Assembly: GCF_003671495.1 (NCBI RefSeq)
Contig: NZ_RCHN01000034.1
Coordinates: 1-64,000, forward strand
DNA length: 64,000 bases
Reading direction: 5' to 3'
From: Ketobacter sp.
Lineage (GTDB): Bacteria > Pseudomonadota > Gammaproteobacteria > Pseudomonadales > Ketobacteraceae
Position numbers and translations under genes: made by a program. How positions within the stretch are numbered: position 1 is the stretch's first letter; every line of letters begins with the position of its first letter. Below are positions 35,829 through 44,898 of this stretch, in pieces. The notes below the pieces were generated by a model. That model was given only the letters and a program-made list of their open reading frames with translations, did not search any database and was not told the origin of the DNA.

Positions 35829-36937
35829 AATACTTCAAACTACCGGACCTGGGAGAAGGCCTGCAGGAAGCGGAAATCGTCGAATGGCACATCCAACCCG
35901 GGGACCAGGTCAGCACCGGCCAGATCATCGTTTCGGTGGAAACCGCCAAAGCCATCGTCGACATTCCTGCGCCTCAGGATGGCGTCATCGCCGCCTGCTT
36001 CGGGGACGCAGGCGACCTGATTCACACCGGCGAACCCCTGCTGGAGTTTGTCGGGGAACAGCAGGAAGATACCGGCACCGTCGTCGGAAAGATGGAGTCC
36101 GCCAGCGAGCATTCCGAGCGCGAACAGTTTGTCATCGGCAGCCCTTATCGGCCCGGCCCCACGGTGCCCCTGGCGACGCCAGCGATTCGTGCCCTGGCCA
36201 AACGCCTGAACGTGGATCTGAGCAAGATCTCCGGCAGCGGCAACCATCACATGATCACCAGTGATGACGTGGAGCGGGCCGCCCGCCTGACCCAGGACCT
36301 GGGGGAAGCCCAGAGCCTGAAGGGTGTGCGCCGCAGCATGGCGCGCAACATGGCCAAGGCCCACGCGGAAGTGGTGCGAGTCACCATCAACGACGACGTG
36401 GACATTGATCACTGGCAGGCGCAGGAAGACATTACTCTGCGACTGGTGCGGGCCATCGCCAATGCCTGTAAACAGGAACCCAATCTCAATGCCTGGTACG
36501 ACAGCAGCAACGATACCTTCCGGGTCATTGAAAAGGTGGACCTGGGCATCGCAGTGGATACACCGGATGGTTTGTTCGTCCCGGTCCTGCGGGATGTGGC
36601 AACGCGGGAAGCGGGTGACTTGCGTGACGGTATGAACCACCTGCGCCAGGATGTAAAAAAGCGCACCATTCCCCCCAGTGAAATGAGTGGCGCCACCATC
36701 ACCCTGTCCAACTACGGCACCATCGCCGGCCGCTATGGCAACCCCATCGTGGTCCCCCCCATGGTGGCCATCCTCGGCGCGGGCAAAATCTACAGCAACG
36801 TGGTGGATACCGGCATCGCGTTTGCCAGTCATCGCTTCCTGCCGCTGAGCCTGAGCTTTGACCATCGGGTGATTACCGGCGGCGAGGCAGCCCGGTTTCT
36901 GAAAGCGGTGATGGAGGATCTCAGTATGAGTGATTGA
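35825..36937 (+). CDS. Branched-chain 2-oxoacid dehydrogenase E2 (dihydrolipoamide acyltransferase)
   Basis: 370 residues. One lipoyl domain with the lipoylated lysine K42 (ETAKAIV), an E1/E3-binding domain at about 115-150 (TPAIRALAKRLNVDL), and a catalytic acyltransferase domain ending in the histidine motif SFDHRVITGG (H about 346). It transfers the branched acyl group to CoA. The protein is short, with just one lipoyl domain. No E3 gene follows, so dihydrolipoamide dehydrogenase must come from elsewhere in the genome. Confidence 0.93.
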   Translation: MKYFKLPDLGEGLQEAEIVEWHIQPGDQVSTGQIIVSVETAKAIVDIPAPQDGVIAACFGDAGDLIHTGEPLLEFVGEQQEDTGTVVGKMESASEHSEREQFVIGSPYRPGPTVPLATPAIRALAKRLNVDLSKISGSGNHHMITSDDVERAARLTQDLGEAQSLKGVRRSMARNMAKAHAEVVRVTINDDVDIDHWQAQEDITLRLVRAIANACKQEPNLNAWYDSSNDTFRVIEKVDLGIAVDTPDGLFVPVLRDVATREAGDLRDGMNHLRQDVKKRTIPPSEMSGATITLSNYGTIAGRYGNPIVVPPMVAILGAGKIYSNVVDTGIAFASHRFLPLSLSFDHRVITGGEAARFLKAVMEDLSMSD

Positions 36938-36962
36938 GGTACATCATTGATGAACTTGGTGA

Positions 36963-39908
36963 TTAACCGGCGGATTTGATGGCTTCGATCTCATCAATGG
37001 GAAACGGCCTGGATATGCCATAGCCCTGGGCATAGTCCACGCCGATGCGCTGCAGGAGTTCCGCGATATCGTCATTCTCAACAAACTCGGCGATGGTTTT
37101 CTTGCCCATCACATGCCCGATGCGATTGATGGACTCCACCATGGCACGATCAATCTCACTGCCCACCATATCCTTGATGAACGCGCCATCAATTTTCAGG
37201 TAGTCCACCGGCAGATTTTTCAGATACCCGTAAGACGAAAAACCGCTGCCGAAATCATCCAGGGAGAAACTGCAACCGATGGCACGGAACTCCTCAATGA
37301 ATTTCAGGGTGGAGGACAAATTGGTCACCGCGATGGTTTCGGTGATCTCGAAGCAGATTTTTTCCGGCGGAATGTCATAGCGTTTGAACTGTTCCCGCAA
37401 ATACCCCGGAAACTCCTTGTCACCCAGAGTAAGCCCGGAAAGGTTCACCGAAATATCGCCAATGCTGTGCTGCTTCAATGGGTTTTCGTTCAACCAGCGG
37501 AACAGGGTCCTTACCACCCAGCGATCCACCTGGGGCATAAGATTGTAGCGTTCCGCCGCTGGCAGGAAGGTTCCGGGGAAGACGATTTCCTTGTCATATT
37601 GCAGCCGCAGCAAGACCTCATAACTTTTGCCGCCAAATGCATCACCGGACAACGCCACGATAGGCTGTACGTAAAGCTGGAACCGGTCATGTTCGATGGA
37701 CTCGGAGATGCGGGAGGCCCATTCCAGTTGCGTCTGGTGGGATGCCAGCTGGGTATCCTTGGGATCATAAACGTGAACCCGGTTACGGCCGGAATTCTTA
37801 GCAGTTAAGCAGGCGGCGTCTGCCATATTCATCACATCTTTCACGGTTTCCAACTCGGGCACCAGGTGCACCAGCCCCACACTGGCCGCCGGGTTGAATA
37901 CCCGACCATCCCAATCAAAGCGCATGGCCTGGATCTGGGCCCGAATTTTTTCCGCCACGTTAAGGGCGTTGGCCTCCTCACAGTTGGTGAGCAGGATGGC
38001 AAACTCATCGCCCCCCAACCGGGCCAGAACATCGCCGCCACGGGTGAGCTGACGCAGGATCAGGGTCACCTGACGCAACAGCTCATCACCGGCCACGTGG
38101 CCACAGGTATCGTTGACCAGTTTGAATTGATCCAGGTCCAGCAGCAGCAAGGTATGGTGTTCACCCTGGTGGTGAACCTCCTCCAGGGCCTGGTGCAAAC
38201 GGCTTTCAAACTCCCGTCGGTTCACCAGCCCGGTGAGGGGGTCGTGGCGGGACAAAAACATCAATTGCTCTTCATTGCGCTTGCGTTGGGTAATGTCGAA
38301 AACAAACCCTTCCACTATGGCGTCGCGGCCCCACTCCGCTCCTGAGATCACTTTTGCCGACACCGACAGCCAGCAGACCTGGCCATCCCGACGAAAGCCT
38401 TTCATCTCAAAGTGATGTACCCGCCCCTTCTCCATGATGTTGTGCGTCAGACCACGGTAATCGGATTCGCTGAGAAAATCCGTCACTTCACGACGGGCGA
38501 AATCTTCAATCAGCTCCTGAGGGTTGGTGTATCCCAGCATGGCGGCCATGGCCGGGTTTACGGCAATCAACTGACCTTCCAGGTCGCTTTGGTAAATGCC
38601 TTCGGCTGCGTTCTCGTACAGTGATCGATAACGCTCCAGGTTCTGGATGGATTGCCGTTGGGCTTTCTGCTTGGCATGCCGTTCCAGGTTGATGCTGTCC
38701 GCCAACGCCATGGAGAACAGCACGATTTCCAGGGTAACGCCGAATTGCAGCAGATATTCCGTCAAGATGGTGACGGGGATCAGCCCCATTTTCGACAGGG
38801 AGAACAGAGCGGCCCCCACAAAATACACCAGCCAACCGGCCACAAAGTAGCGCGCCCTGCGCAAACCTCGGTACAGCAATACCGAACCGATGACCAGACA
38901 GATCAGGGTGCTCGGCAAAACCAGGATCGTGGCCAGCTTAACCGCCAGGTTATAGGGCACAAACAGGGAGACCGAACACAGCAGTAATGCCACCGCCACC
39001 ACGCCCGCCAACAACCAGGCCGCCGCCGGCCAACGCCGTGACAGGTCCAGGAACGAGAGGGTGAACATGCAGCGGAACACGGCGGCAAAGGCGATGAACA
39101 GAATCAGGCTGGTTTGGTGCCAACCTTTCAGCTCAGGCCACAGATACTGATAGGCCAGACCATCCATAGAGGCCTGAAACAACAGGATGGCCGCACCATA
39201 CCCCACATAATACAGATAACTTTGATCCCGCACCACCAGAAACACGAAGGTGTTGTACAGGATCATCACCAACAGCACCCCCACAAAGGCGCCCTTCATC
39301 AGCAAGGTTCCCTGTTCCACATTCCAGAAGGCATCCCGGCTCCAGACCCGCAATGGGATTTCCACTGAACCTTCGCTTTGCACCCGCAGATACAGTTCCA
39401 GCGAGCCGTGTTCCACCGCCGGCATCTCCATCACAAAATTTCGGTGCCAGATCGGTCGCTGCCAGAACGAACGCTGATCGCCGGTGCTGGTTCGGTTCAC
39501 CACCACTCCCTGGTTCAGGAAATAGAGATCCAGTTGATCCAGCAGGGGATAGCCCACTTCCAGCAGATACTGATCGCCCTGCACAAAAGACGGAATCCGC
39601 ACATGAATCCAGACCGCGTCGGTGTTGAATCCCAGGTTAACAATGGGCGCGCCCACCGGCTGCCAGGCATCATCCATGGGTCGTTGCAACAGATCCTCAA
39701 TCTGCAGACGGCCGGTGGGGTCATGCAACAGTTTGGCGGGCAACACGATGGGAAAATGGGATTGGCTGGAGGGGGACTGGGGCAGGCCATAGGCGGCGCC
39801 GCAACCGAACAGCAGCGTCATCAATAACGCCATCATCCCCGATACGATTGTGCAGCAACGGGTATTGCGCCTGCTTCCAGGCAACCTGCTGTAACGGATT
39901 GGCTTCAT
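36963..39908 (-). CDS. 7TMR-DISM sensor with PAS, GGDEF and EAL domains
   Basis: 981 residues. After an N-terminal signal/TM there is a periplasmic DISMED2-like beta domain (about 55-190; WIHVRIPSF, HRNFVMEMP), then seven membrane helices (about 205-410), a PAS domain (about 425-560, YQSDLEGQLIAVNPAMAAMLGY), a GGDEF domain with an intact GGDEF (632-636) and an RxxD inhibitory site five residues upstream, and an EAL domain whose signature reads EVL (764-766) but retains DDFGSGFSS. It probably couples an envelope signal to cyclic-di-GMP turnover. It is convergent with the E2 gene. Confidence 0.93.
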   Translation of the reverse strand: MKPIRYSRLPGSRRNTRCCTIVSGMMALLMTLLFGCGAAYGLPQSPSSQSHFPIVLPAKLLHDPTGRLQIEDLLQRPMDDAWQPVGAPIVNLGFNTDAVWIHVRIPSFVQGDQYLLEVGYPLLDQLDLYFLNQGVVVNRTSTGDQRSFWQRPIWHRNFVMEMPAVEHGSLELYLRVQSEGSVEIPLRVWSRDAFWNVEQGTLLMKGAFVGVLLVMILYNTFVFLVVRDQSYLYYVGYGAAILLFQASMDGLAYQYLWPELKGWHQTSLILFIAFAAVFRCMFTLSFLDLSRRWPAAAWLLAGVVAVALLLCSVSLFVPYNLAVKLATILVLPSTLICLVIGSVLLYRGLRRARYFVAGWLVYFVGAALFSLSKMGLIPVTILTEYLLQFGVTLEIVLFSMALADSINLERHAKQKAQRQSIQNLERYRSLYENAAEGIYQSDLEGQLIAVNPAMAAMLGYTNPQELIEDFARREVTDFLSESDYRGLTHNIMEKGRVHHFEMKGFRRDGQVCWLSVSAKVISGAEWGRDAIVEGFVFDITQRKRNEEQLMFLSRHDPLTGLVNRREFESRLHQALEEVHHQGEHHTLLLLDLDQFKLVNDTCGHVAGDELLRQVTLILRQLTRGGDVLARLGGDEFAILLTNCEEANALNVAEKIRAQIQAMRFDWDGRVFNPAASVGLVHLVPELETVKDVMNMADAACLTAKNSGRNRVHVYDPKDTQLASHQTQLEWASRISESIEHDRFQLYVQPIVALSGDAFGGKSYEVLLRLQYDKEIVFPGTFLPAAERYNLMPQVDRWVVRTLFRWLNENPLKQHSIGDISVNLSGLTLGDKEFPGYLREQFKRYDIPPEKICFEITETIAVTNLSSTLKFIEEFRAIGCSFSLDDFGSGFSSYGYLKNLPVDYLKIDGAFIKDMVGSEIDRAMVESINRIGHVMGKKTIAEFVENDDIAELLQRIGVDYAQGYGISRPFPIDEIEAIKSAG

Positions 39909-40019
39909 AAAAAAACGGTCAAATGATCATACTAAGCAAGGCCCCAAGTTCATTAAATCATAGCTTAGAACCAGGCCCGGGACAGGCCCGATTACAATTT
40001 ATTGCACAACATCAATAGG

Positions 40020-40739
40020 TTAGACACGTAATGCAGCTAAAAAGGCGCGAATTCGCTCTGCGTTCTTACCCAGATCACTCTTGCCAACCCGGCTCACGGA
40101 ACGCACATCCACCTGCGTGCCGCCTTGCGCCAACCCGGTAGCGCGAACGGTGATATCGTCCACAAAGCCGAACCAGAACGTGGTGTCGGTGGCTTCCACC
40201 AGGCCAAGATCGGCGTCCACTGCCACAACCTGCCAACCCAGCTCAGCGGCGACCTGCTGGATTCTGGCCACAACCTTGGCCTTGTCCTCCGCCAGCGTGA
40301 GTGGCCCCAGGTCAGGATAGAACGCCTGCTGGGGCTCACGATTCGACGCAGCGGACTGCGGCGGATTAGCCCCCGGCGGGCGTTGCGATGAGATCGGCGG
40401 CGGGTTATCCCAGGTGGTGGCGATGTCATACAACACCGGTACCTGGCTGGCCTTCAGGCCAAAATGGAAGACCATGGCCACCGGTACCGCCAGTACCAGG
40501 ATTACCCAGATACCCTGTTGGGTGGCCTGCCGGTATTGCCGGCGCAACGCCAGGAGTACAGCCACCCCGGCCAACGCCAGCATGATCGCTGCCGTGAGTG
40601 CCGCCCCTGCCAACAGCGGCAGTGCCAGTGCCAGGCCCCACCAGCCAAAGCGCACACCGAGTGCGAGCACCGGAAAACTGAGCGCCACCACGACCGCCAG
40701 CGGCAACAGAACCGGTACCAGTTTCATGAATTTATCCAT
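40020..40739 (-). CDS. DUF1499 membrane protein
   Basis: 239 residues. Three hydrophobic segments within the first 110 residues (about 8-28, 31-63, 77-96), a proline-rich linker, then a DUF1499 domain (about 140-239; FYPDLGPLTL, FWFGFVDDITVR, VDVRSVSRVGKSDLGKNAERI). Molecular function is unknown in the family. It lies 42 bp downstream of cmoM on the same strand. Confidence 0.88.
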   Translation of the reverse strand: MDKFMKLVPVLLPLAVVVALSFPVLALGVRFGWWGLALALPLLAGAALTAAIMLALAGVAVLLALRRQYRQATQQGIWVILVLAVPVAMVFHFGLKASQVPVLYDIATTWDNPPPISSQRPPGANPPQSAASNREPQQAFYPDLGPLTLAEDKAKVVARIQQVAAELGWQVVAVDADLGLVEATDTTFWFGFVDDITVRATGLAQGGTQVDVRSVSRVGKSDLGKNAERIRAFLAALRV

Positions 40740-40781
40740 TTTGCCCCCTGATGATGGATGGTTTGAGTGCTGGCCTGTGGC

Positions 40782-41552
40782 TCAAGACGATTCCGCCTGC
40801 CGTGCCATGACATGGTAGTAGCGCCCCAGGGAACGATAGGGTTCCTGCCGGGAAAAGCGCTTTTCCAAGGCGATAATGTCTTCCGCAGAACGCCGGCTCT
40901 GGATGTCTTTGTGCATATAATCATGAAACACCCGCACCCCGCTTTGGCAATCTATCTGCCAACCCTGCTCCGCCAGGAAACCCACCACGCGGTCAGGCTC
41001 CAGCGGATAGAGCGGTGTCAACCCCTTGCCACTGCCCTGCACCTGGTCGTTGCTCACGCGATCAAAATAACCCCGCACCAGACTGCGGAACACCGTGGAA
41101 TGGCGATTATAAAACATCAGGGAGAGATAGCCTCCGGGTGTCAGCCAGCCCTGCAGAATGGCCAGCAGACCCTGCCAATCCTGCACCCACTCCAACACCG
41201 CGTGACACAGAATCAGGTCGTACGGGTGAGCCGGTGCCGGCAACCGCTGGATGGCATCGCAGATAAAGGTGTAATGCTGGTCCAGCTGTTCAGCCTGCGC
41301 CGCCTGCCGGGCATTATCCACCATGACACGGGAGTGATCACAAAGTGTGATCTGATGGCCGGCTTGCGCCAGTTTGCGGGAGAACTGCCCCTCACCCCCT
41401 CCGGCATCGAGCACCCTCAGCGGCTGCGCCAGGCGGTCACCCATGACCTCCTGCAGATCCCGCTCCAGAACCGCCAGCCGAACACTGCCTTTGGTGCCGC
41501 TGTAGATCCGCTGGGAAAACTGCAACGCCAGGTCATCGAAATTGCGATCCAT
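40782..41552 (-). CDS. cmoM: tRNA 5-carboxymethoxyuridine methyltransferase
   Basis: 256 residues from the ATG at 41552. An upstream start at 41615 would add 21 residues not seen in the family. It resembles E. coli CmoM (formerly SmtA) along its length: DRNFDDLALQFSQRIY, the SAM motif RVLDAGGGEGQFS, HAVLEWV, LSLMFYN, GVRVFHDY and RQEPYRSLGRYYHV. It methylates cmo5U34 to mcmo5U in tRNAs reading family codon boxes, including the tRNA-Leu(TAG) type present in this window. Confidence 0.93.
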   Translation of the reverse strand: MDRNFDDLALQFSQRIYSGTKGSVRLAVLERDLQEVMGDRLAQPLRVLDAGGGEGQFSRKLAQAGHQITLCDHSRVMVDNARQAAQAEQLDQHYTFICDAIQRLPAPAHPYDLILCHAVLEWVQDWQGLLAILQGWLTPGGYLSLMFYNRHSTVFRSLVRGYFDRVSNDQVQGSGKGLTPLYPLEPDRVVGFLAEQGWQIDCQSGVRVFHDYMHKDIQSRRSAEDIIALEKRFSRQEPYRSLGRYYHVMARQAESS

Positions 41553-41878
41553 AGCCAAAAACCAGCCCCCCCCTAACCAATATTGTTTAATGAACAGACT
41601 GTCAAAATTCGTCAATCAGTGCCGTATCCAGGCGCTTTTGCTACCGGGTTCACAGTTGTTGGCGACCACCCCTGTCAGATTTTGACACTCTTAACACTTT
41701 TGAAGGTTGCCGCTACTCCACTTCGACAGCGCAATTTACACTAACTACAACAAACCGCTAAACGAAAAAAACAAACAGCGCTCAGCATACCAAACCCATT
41801 CGGGTATCCCCTGAGGCTGATAAGGCTAGTTGTACGGTTATACGAGCGGTTAATTGAGGTTAATCGAGGTTACTCAGC
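41553..41878. other. Intergenic region between cmoM and a small gene
   Basis: 326 bp without a gene other than the flanking ones. It is AT-richer than its surroundings, contains TTGACA at about 41683 without a good -10 at 17 bp, and ends in three tandem 10-bp repeats next to the start of the small gene at 41879. It must carry the divergent promoters of cmoM and the small gene. No clear operator or terminator was identified. Confidence 0.5.
41848..41877 (+). repeat. Three tandem 10-bp repeats before a small gene
   Basis: GGTTAATTGA, GGTTAATCGA and GGTTACTCAG are consecutive and end 1 bp before the ATG at 41879. The last two units supply a GAGGTTA that could serve as ribosome-binding site, so unit number could affect translation. 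Confidence 0.6.
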
Positions 41879-42073
41879 ATGATCAAACTGATTCAGACTC
41901 ACTTGAAGAAGAAAAAGATTCAAGCCCGGGCATCAATGCCAAAGCAGGTGGTCATGGTGAACAAGGAAGATATCCAGCGCAAACTGGCGGAGTACAAGCC
42001 TGGCACCCAAACCCGCAAGGCCAATTTCCAGGGCCCCACCCTGAACCGCCAGGAGTTTGAAAGCGCGCTGTAA
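41879..42073 (+). CDS. Small lysine-rich protein, unrecognised
   Basis: 64 residues: a basic N-terminal helix (THLKKKKIQARAS), a middle stretch with VVMVNKEDIQRKLAEY, and a C-terminal GPTLNRQEFESAL. No membrane segment. GAGG lies about 9 bp upstream. It has no overlapping larger gene and the codons look like those of its neighbours, so I consider it likely real. Family not recognised. Confidence 0.55.
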   Translation: MIKLIQTHLKKKKIQARASMPKQVVMVNKEDIQRKLAEYKPGTQTRKANFQGPTLNRQEFESAL

Positions 42074-42103
42074 GCCCCGGCTTGCCGTTGTGCTCGATTG
42101 AGC

Positions 42104-42145
42104 CGCAGCGCTTCACGCAATCATCGCAGCGCTCCACGCAATCAT
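42104..42145. repeat. 21-bp tandem duplication
   Basis: Two consecutive copies of a 21-bp unit beginning CGCAGCGC and ending CACGCAATCAT (42104-42124 and 42125-42145), differing at one base. It lies between the small gene and the convergent alcohol dehydrogenase gene. Confidence 0.85.
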
Positions 42146-42220
42146 CAGAGGATGCCCGTCCAGATCAGGTTATGGATGCTGAACGGGCTCCTACCAACGA
42201 CACCTCTCCAGTCCAGCGCC

Positions 42221-43405
42221 TTACCAGGCTTTCTCCAGCACTGAAATTGCATCATCCAGATCCACTTCCACCGGATTGAAAATGATCGACCCGTCGTCCA
42301 GGGCCATCTCGGCCAGTTTCTGAATCTGGTCCCGGCTTACCTTGCCGGTTTCTGACAGACTGCGGGGCAGCTTGCAACGGCGGTACAGCTCGTCGCGGAT
42401 CTCGCGCAGGGTATTGATGGCCGCCCGGCCACGATCAGCGGCCGGAGTACGGGCATAGACCTCCGCACCCGCCAACGGCAGCAGCAACTCACCAATGACG
42501 TCCCCCCGCTCCGCCAGGTTGTACTCCAGCACATAGGGCAGGAACAGATTCATGCACAGGCCGTGGGGCAGATGGCAGAGCGCACCCAGGGAATGCCCCA
42601 GGGAATGCACCAAGCCCACCATGGAGTTGGAGAAGGCAATGCCTGCCATGGTGGAGGCCTGGGCCAGCTCCAGCCGCGCGTCGGCGTCGTCCGGCGTGTT
42701 CAGCACCTGCATCAGGTTTTCACTGATTTTTTTGATGGCGGACACTGCATAGGCATCACTGATGGGATTCTTGCCCATGCCGGTGAATGCCTCCACCGCG
42801 TGGGTCATGGCATCCATGGCAGTCATGGCCGTGATGTGGGCCGGCAGGGTGAGGGTCATGCGGGGATCCAGAACCGCGGCGTTGGGCAGCAGGAAATAGG
42901 AGGTAAAGGGCAGCTTCACGCCCTTCTCCGGATCGGCAATCACCGCCACCAGCGTCACTTCAGACCCGGTACCCGCCGTGGTGGGCACCACAAAGAAGGG
43001 CTTCAGTGGTTTGGTCAACACCCCCACTCCGGAAAACGCCGTCAGGTCTTCCCCGTCTTCCGACACCAGGATATTCACGCCTTTACTGGTATCAATCACC
43101 GAACCACCGCCCACGGCAATGATGGAATCACAACCGCTGTCGCGATACAGCTTGGCGATTTGAGTGACTACCGTGGTGGACGAATCCGGTGGCACGTCAT
43201 CGTAGATTTCCACCACATCCATGCCACTTTCTGCGAAGGCACCGAGCACATGGTCAATCAAACCCGCACCGCGCACGCCTTTGTCGGTAATGATCATAGG
43301 CCGTGCAGCAGCCAGAGTCCGCAACTCGTGGGGGATGTGCTCAAGAGCGGCGTTGCCGGCCACAATTTTGACCGGACAGAAAAATTCATAATAGGATTTT
43401 GTCAT
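42221..43405 (-). CDS. Iron-containing alcohol dehydrogenase
   Basis: 394 residues. Group III NAD(P)-dependent dehydrogenase. The N-terminal Rossmann-like part has GGGSVIDTSKGV, and the metal-binding histidines are in MVGLVHSLGHSLGALCHLPHG. It oxidises or reduces alcohols and aldehydes in the cytosol. It follows an SCP2-like gene by 4 bp, so the pair may act on long-chain lipid-derived alcohols. The substrate is not determined by the sequence. Confidence 0.93.
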   Translation of the reverse strand: MTKSYYEFFCPVKIVAGNAALEHIPHELRTLAAARPMIITDKGVRGAGLIDHVLGAFAESGMDVVEIYDDVPPDSSTTVVTQIAKLYRDSGCDSIIAVGGGSVIDTSKGVNILVSEDGEDLTAFSGVGVLTKPLKPFFVVPTTAGTGSEVTLVAVIADPEKGVKLPFTSYFLLPNAAVLDPRMTLTLPAHITAMTAMDAMTHAVEAFTGMGKNPISDAYAVSAIKKISENLMQVLNTPDDADARLELAQASTMAGIAFSNSMVGLVHSLGHSLGALCHLPHGLCMNLFLPYVLEYNLAERGDVIGELLLPLAGAEVYARTPAADRGRAAINTLREIRDELYRRCKLPRSLSETGKVSRDQIQKLAEMALDDGSIIFNPVEVDLDDAISVLEKAW

Positions 43406-43409
43406 GGTA

Positions 43410-43970
43410 TTAACCCCAAACCAGATTCTTTGCTAAGCGCGAGTAAATTTTGCCACCGCCGGCCAGTTTCTGTTTCAGCGACAGTTGCGGGTATCGTTTC
43501 AGTGCCCTGACGGCCACAAATTTCGGCAGAATCAGGCTTTCCATTCGGTTGAGGCAACGCACCAGCTTCATGGCATGGGCGATTTCACCGTCCACCAGTA
43601 TGCGATCGTTGGCAAAGGCCCGGGCGGTGCCCTCCTGGAAGGACAACACCAGAAACGCGTGATTGAGGTGCTTGAATTTCAGGGACACATCGGGTTTGCG
43701 GGGGGCTTCACTGCCAATATAGCTCAGGTTGCCATCAGCGTTTTTTTCCATCACAAAACAGGGGCCACTGGGCAATGCACGCATATCGAACATGAACCCA
43801 TCCGGCAGCTTTTGAACTTCCCTCTTGATATTGGCATCCACCTGACTGGAGGCTTCGAGACCCCGGCCGATGACATCCATCATCAGGGCCACATAGGGGC
43901 GTTTGAGCGGAGCGGTATTGAGCGAGCCTAAATTGAGGTCGCCAAGTTTGAGTTGCAGTAGTTGTTTCAT
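43410..43970 (-). CDS. SCP2-like (sterol carrier) lipid-binding protein
   Basis: 186 residues. The segment DVSLKFKHLNHAFLVLSFQEG, then AFANDRILVDGEIAHAMKLVRCLN, has the pattern of SCP2-type domains, which bind lipids or acyl-CoA in a hydrophobic tunnel. There is no signal peptide. The start ATG at 43970 is kept; the first ordered residues KQLLQLKLGDLNLG suggest an amphipathic N-terminus. It is in an operon with the iron alcohol dehydrogenase (4-bp gap), consistent with delivery of hydrophobic substrate. Family call is from pattern, so moderate. Confidence 0.65.
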   Translation of the reverse strand: MKQLLQLKLGDLNLGSLNTAPLKRPYVALMMDVIGRGLEASSQVDANIKREVQKLPDGFMFDMRALPSGPCFVMEKNADGNLSYIGSEAPRKPDVSLKFKHLNHAFLVLSFQEGTARAFANDRILVDGEIAHAMKLVRCLNRMESLILPKFVAVRALKRYPQLSLKQKLAGGGKIYSRLAKNLVWG

Positions 43971-44144
43971 ATTTCACACTTCTAGTGGTGCTGTGGGGCT
44001 GCGGTCTTTCAAAACGCTTAATGCTAATTGCCCGAGTGTAGGACGTCCACAAGCGCACACGACAAAATGGTCATGACCGGCCATCCAGCCACAATTTTAA
44101 TGAAAGATGGAAAGAAAATGATAAATGCCGGGGCTCACCACCGA

Positions 44145-44378
44145 TCAGTAACGCAGCCTGGCATCCAGTTGATCTACGGCTTCGCACCACTCTGAATCCT
44201 CTTCAATGGCGCTTTTCAGGAATTGAGCCTGGGAGTCGCTCCAGAAAGGAGCCTGCTCAATGCGCACGCCATCGGACAGCGCCCGATGCCGACTGATAAA
44301 TTCGTCAATGTTTTCCGGCTCATTGGGTAATCCTAACTGCTTGAATAAGTTACACATTGAGTAGTACACGGAATCCAT
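44145..44378 (-). CDS. DUF2789 family protein
   Basis: 77 residues. The sequence LFKQLGLPNEPENIDEFISRH, then APFWSDSQAQFLKSAIEEDSEW and VDQLDARL (given in parts), is typical of DUF2789, a small cytosolic family of unknown function in Pseudomonadales. It is transcribed alone, divergent from the acyl-CoA-binding protein gene. Confidence 0.88.
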   Translation of the reverse strand: MDSVYYSMCNLFKQLGLPNEPENIDEFISRHRALSDGVRIEQAPFWSDSQAQFLKSAIEEDSEWCEAVDQLDARLRY

Positions 44379-44598
44379 AAGATACGCTCCAACTGGCTGT
44401 GTTTCTCATTACATCCTGCACGTTGCCGGCCCATTGCGCCAGTTTTCTCTTAGACAAATTCCCCATAACCGTTTACGCCACCATTGCCAATGGACATGAA
44501 CCCACTGGTTGACCACCGCACCACACCATTGACGGATGCATCCCGCAGGGGAATCCCTATAATGATGGCCACAACAACGACAACAGGTGACCATTTTC

Positions 44599-44862
44599 AT
44601 GAGCGAACTTAAACAACAATTTCAAGACGCAGTGGATTTTGTTCAATCCGGCAAAGGCGACTTCAAGCCGGATAACAACCTAAAACTGGAGTTCTATGCC
44701 CTGTTCAAACAGGCTACCGAAGGGGATGTCAAAGGCAAGAAACCGGGTCTTACCGACTTTGTCGGCCGCGCCAAGTACGGCGCCTGGGAAAAACTCAAGG
44801 GCATGTCCTCTGACCAGGCCATGGAAACCTACATCAGCAAGTTGGCCCAGTTCCGTAAGTAA
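44599..44862 (+). CDS. Acyl-CoA-binding protein
   Basis: 87 residues from the ATG at 44599 (a GTG at 44587 is disfavoured because AGGTGA overlaps it and fits the ATG better). ACBP signature residues are present: LKLEFYALFKQATEGDV, KYGAWEKLKGMSSDQAM and YISKL. It binds medium- and long-chain acyl-CoA in the cytosol and buffers acyl-CoA pools. A perfect TATAAT occurs about 40 bp upstream. Bacterial ACBPs are patchily distributed and commoner in lipid-accumulating lineages. Confidence 0.92.
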   Translation: MSELKQQFQDAVDFVQSGKGDFKPDNNLKLEFYALFKQATEGDVKGKKPGLTDFVGRAKYGAWEKLKGMSSDQAMETYISKLAQFRK

Positions 44863-44898
44863 TCCCATCGACAATCCGTGCGCGGGCAGCCTGTACGA

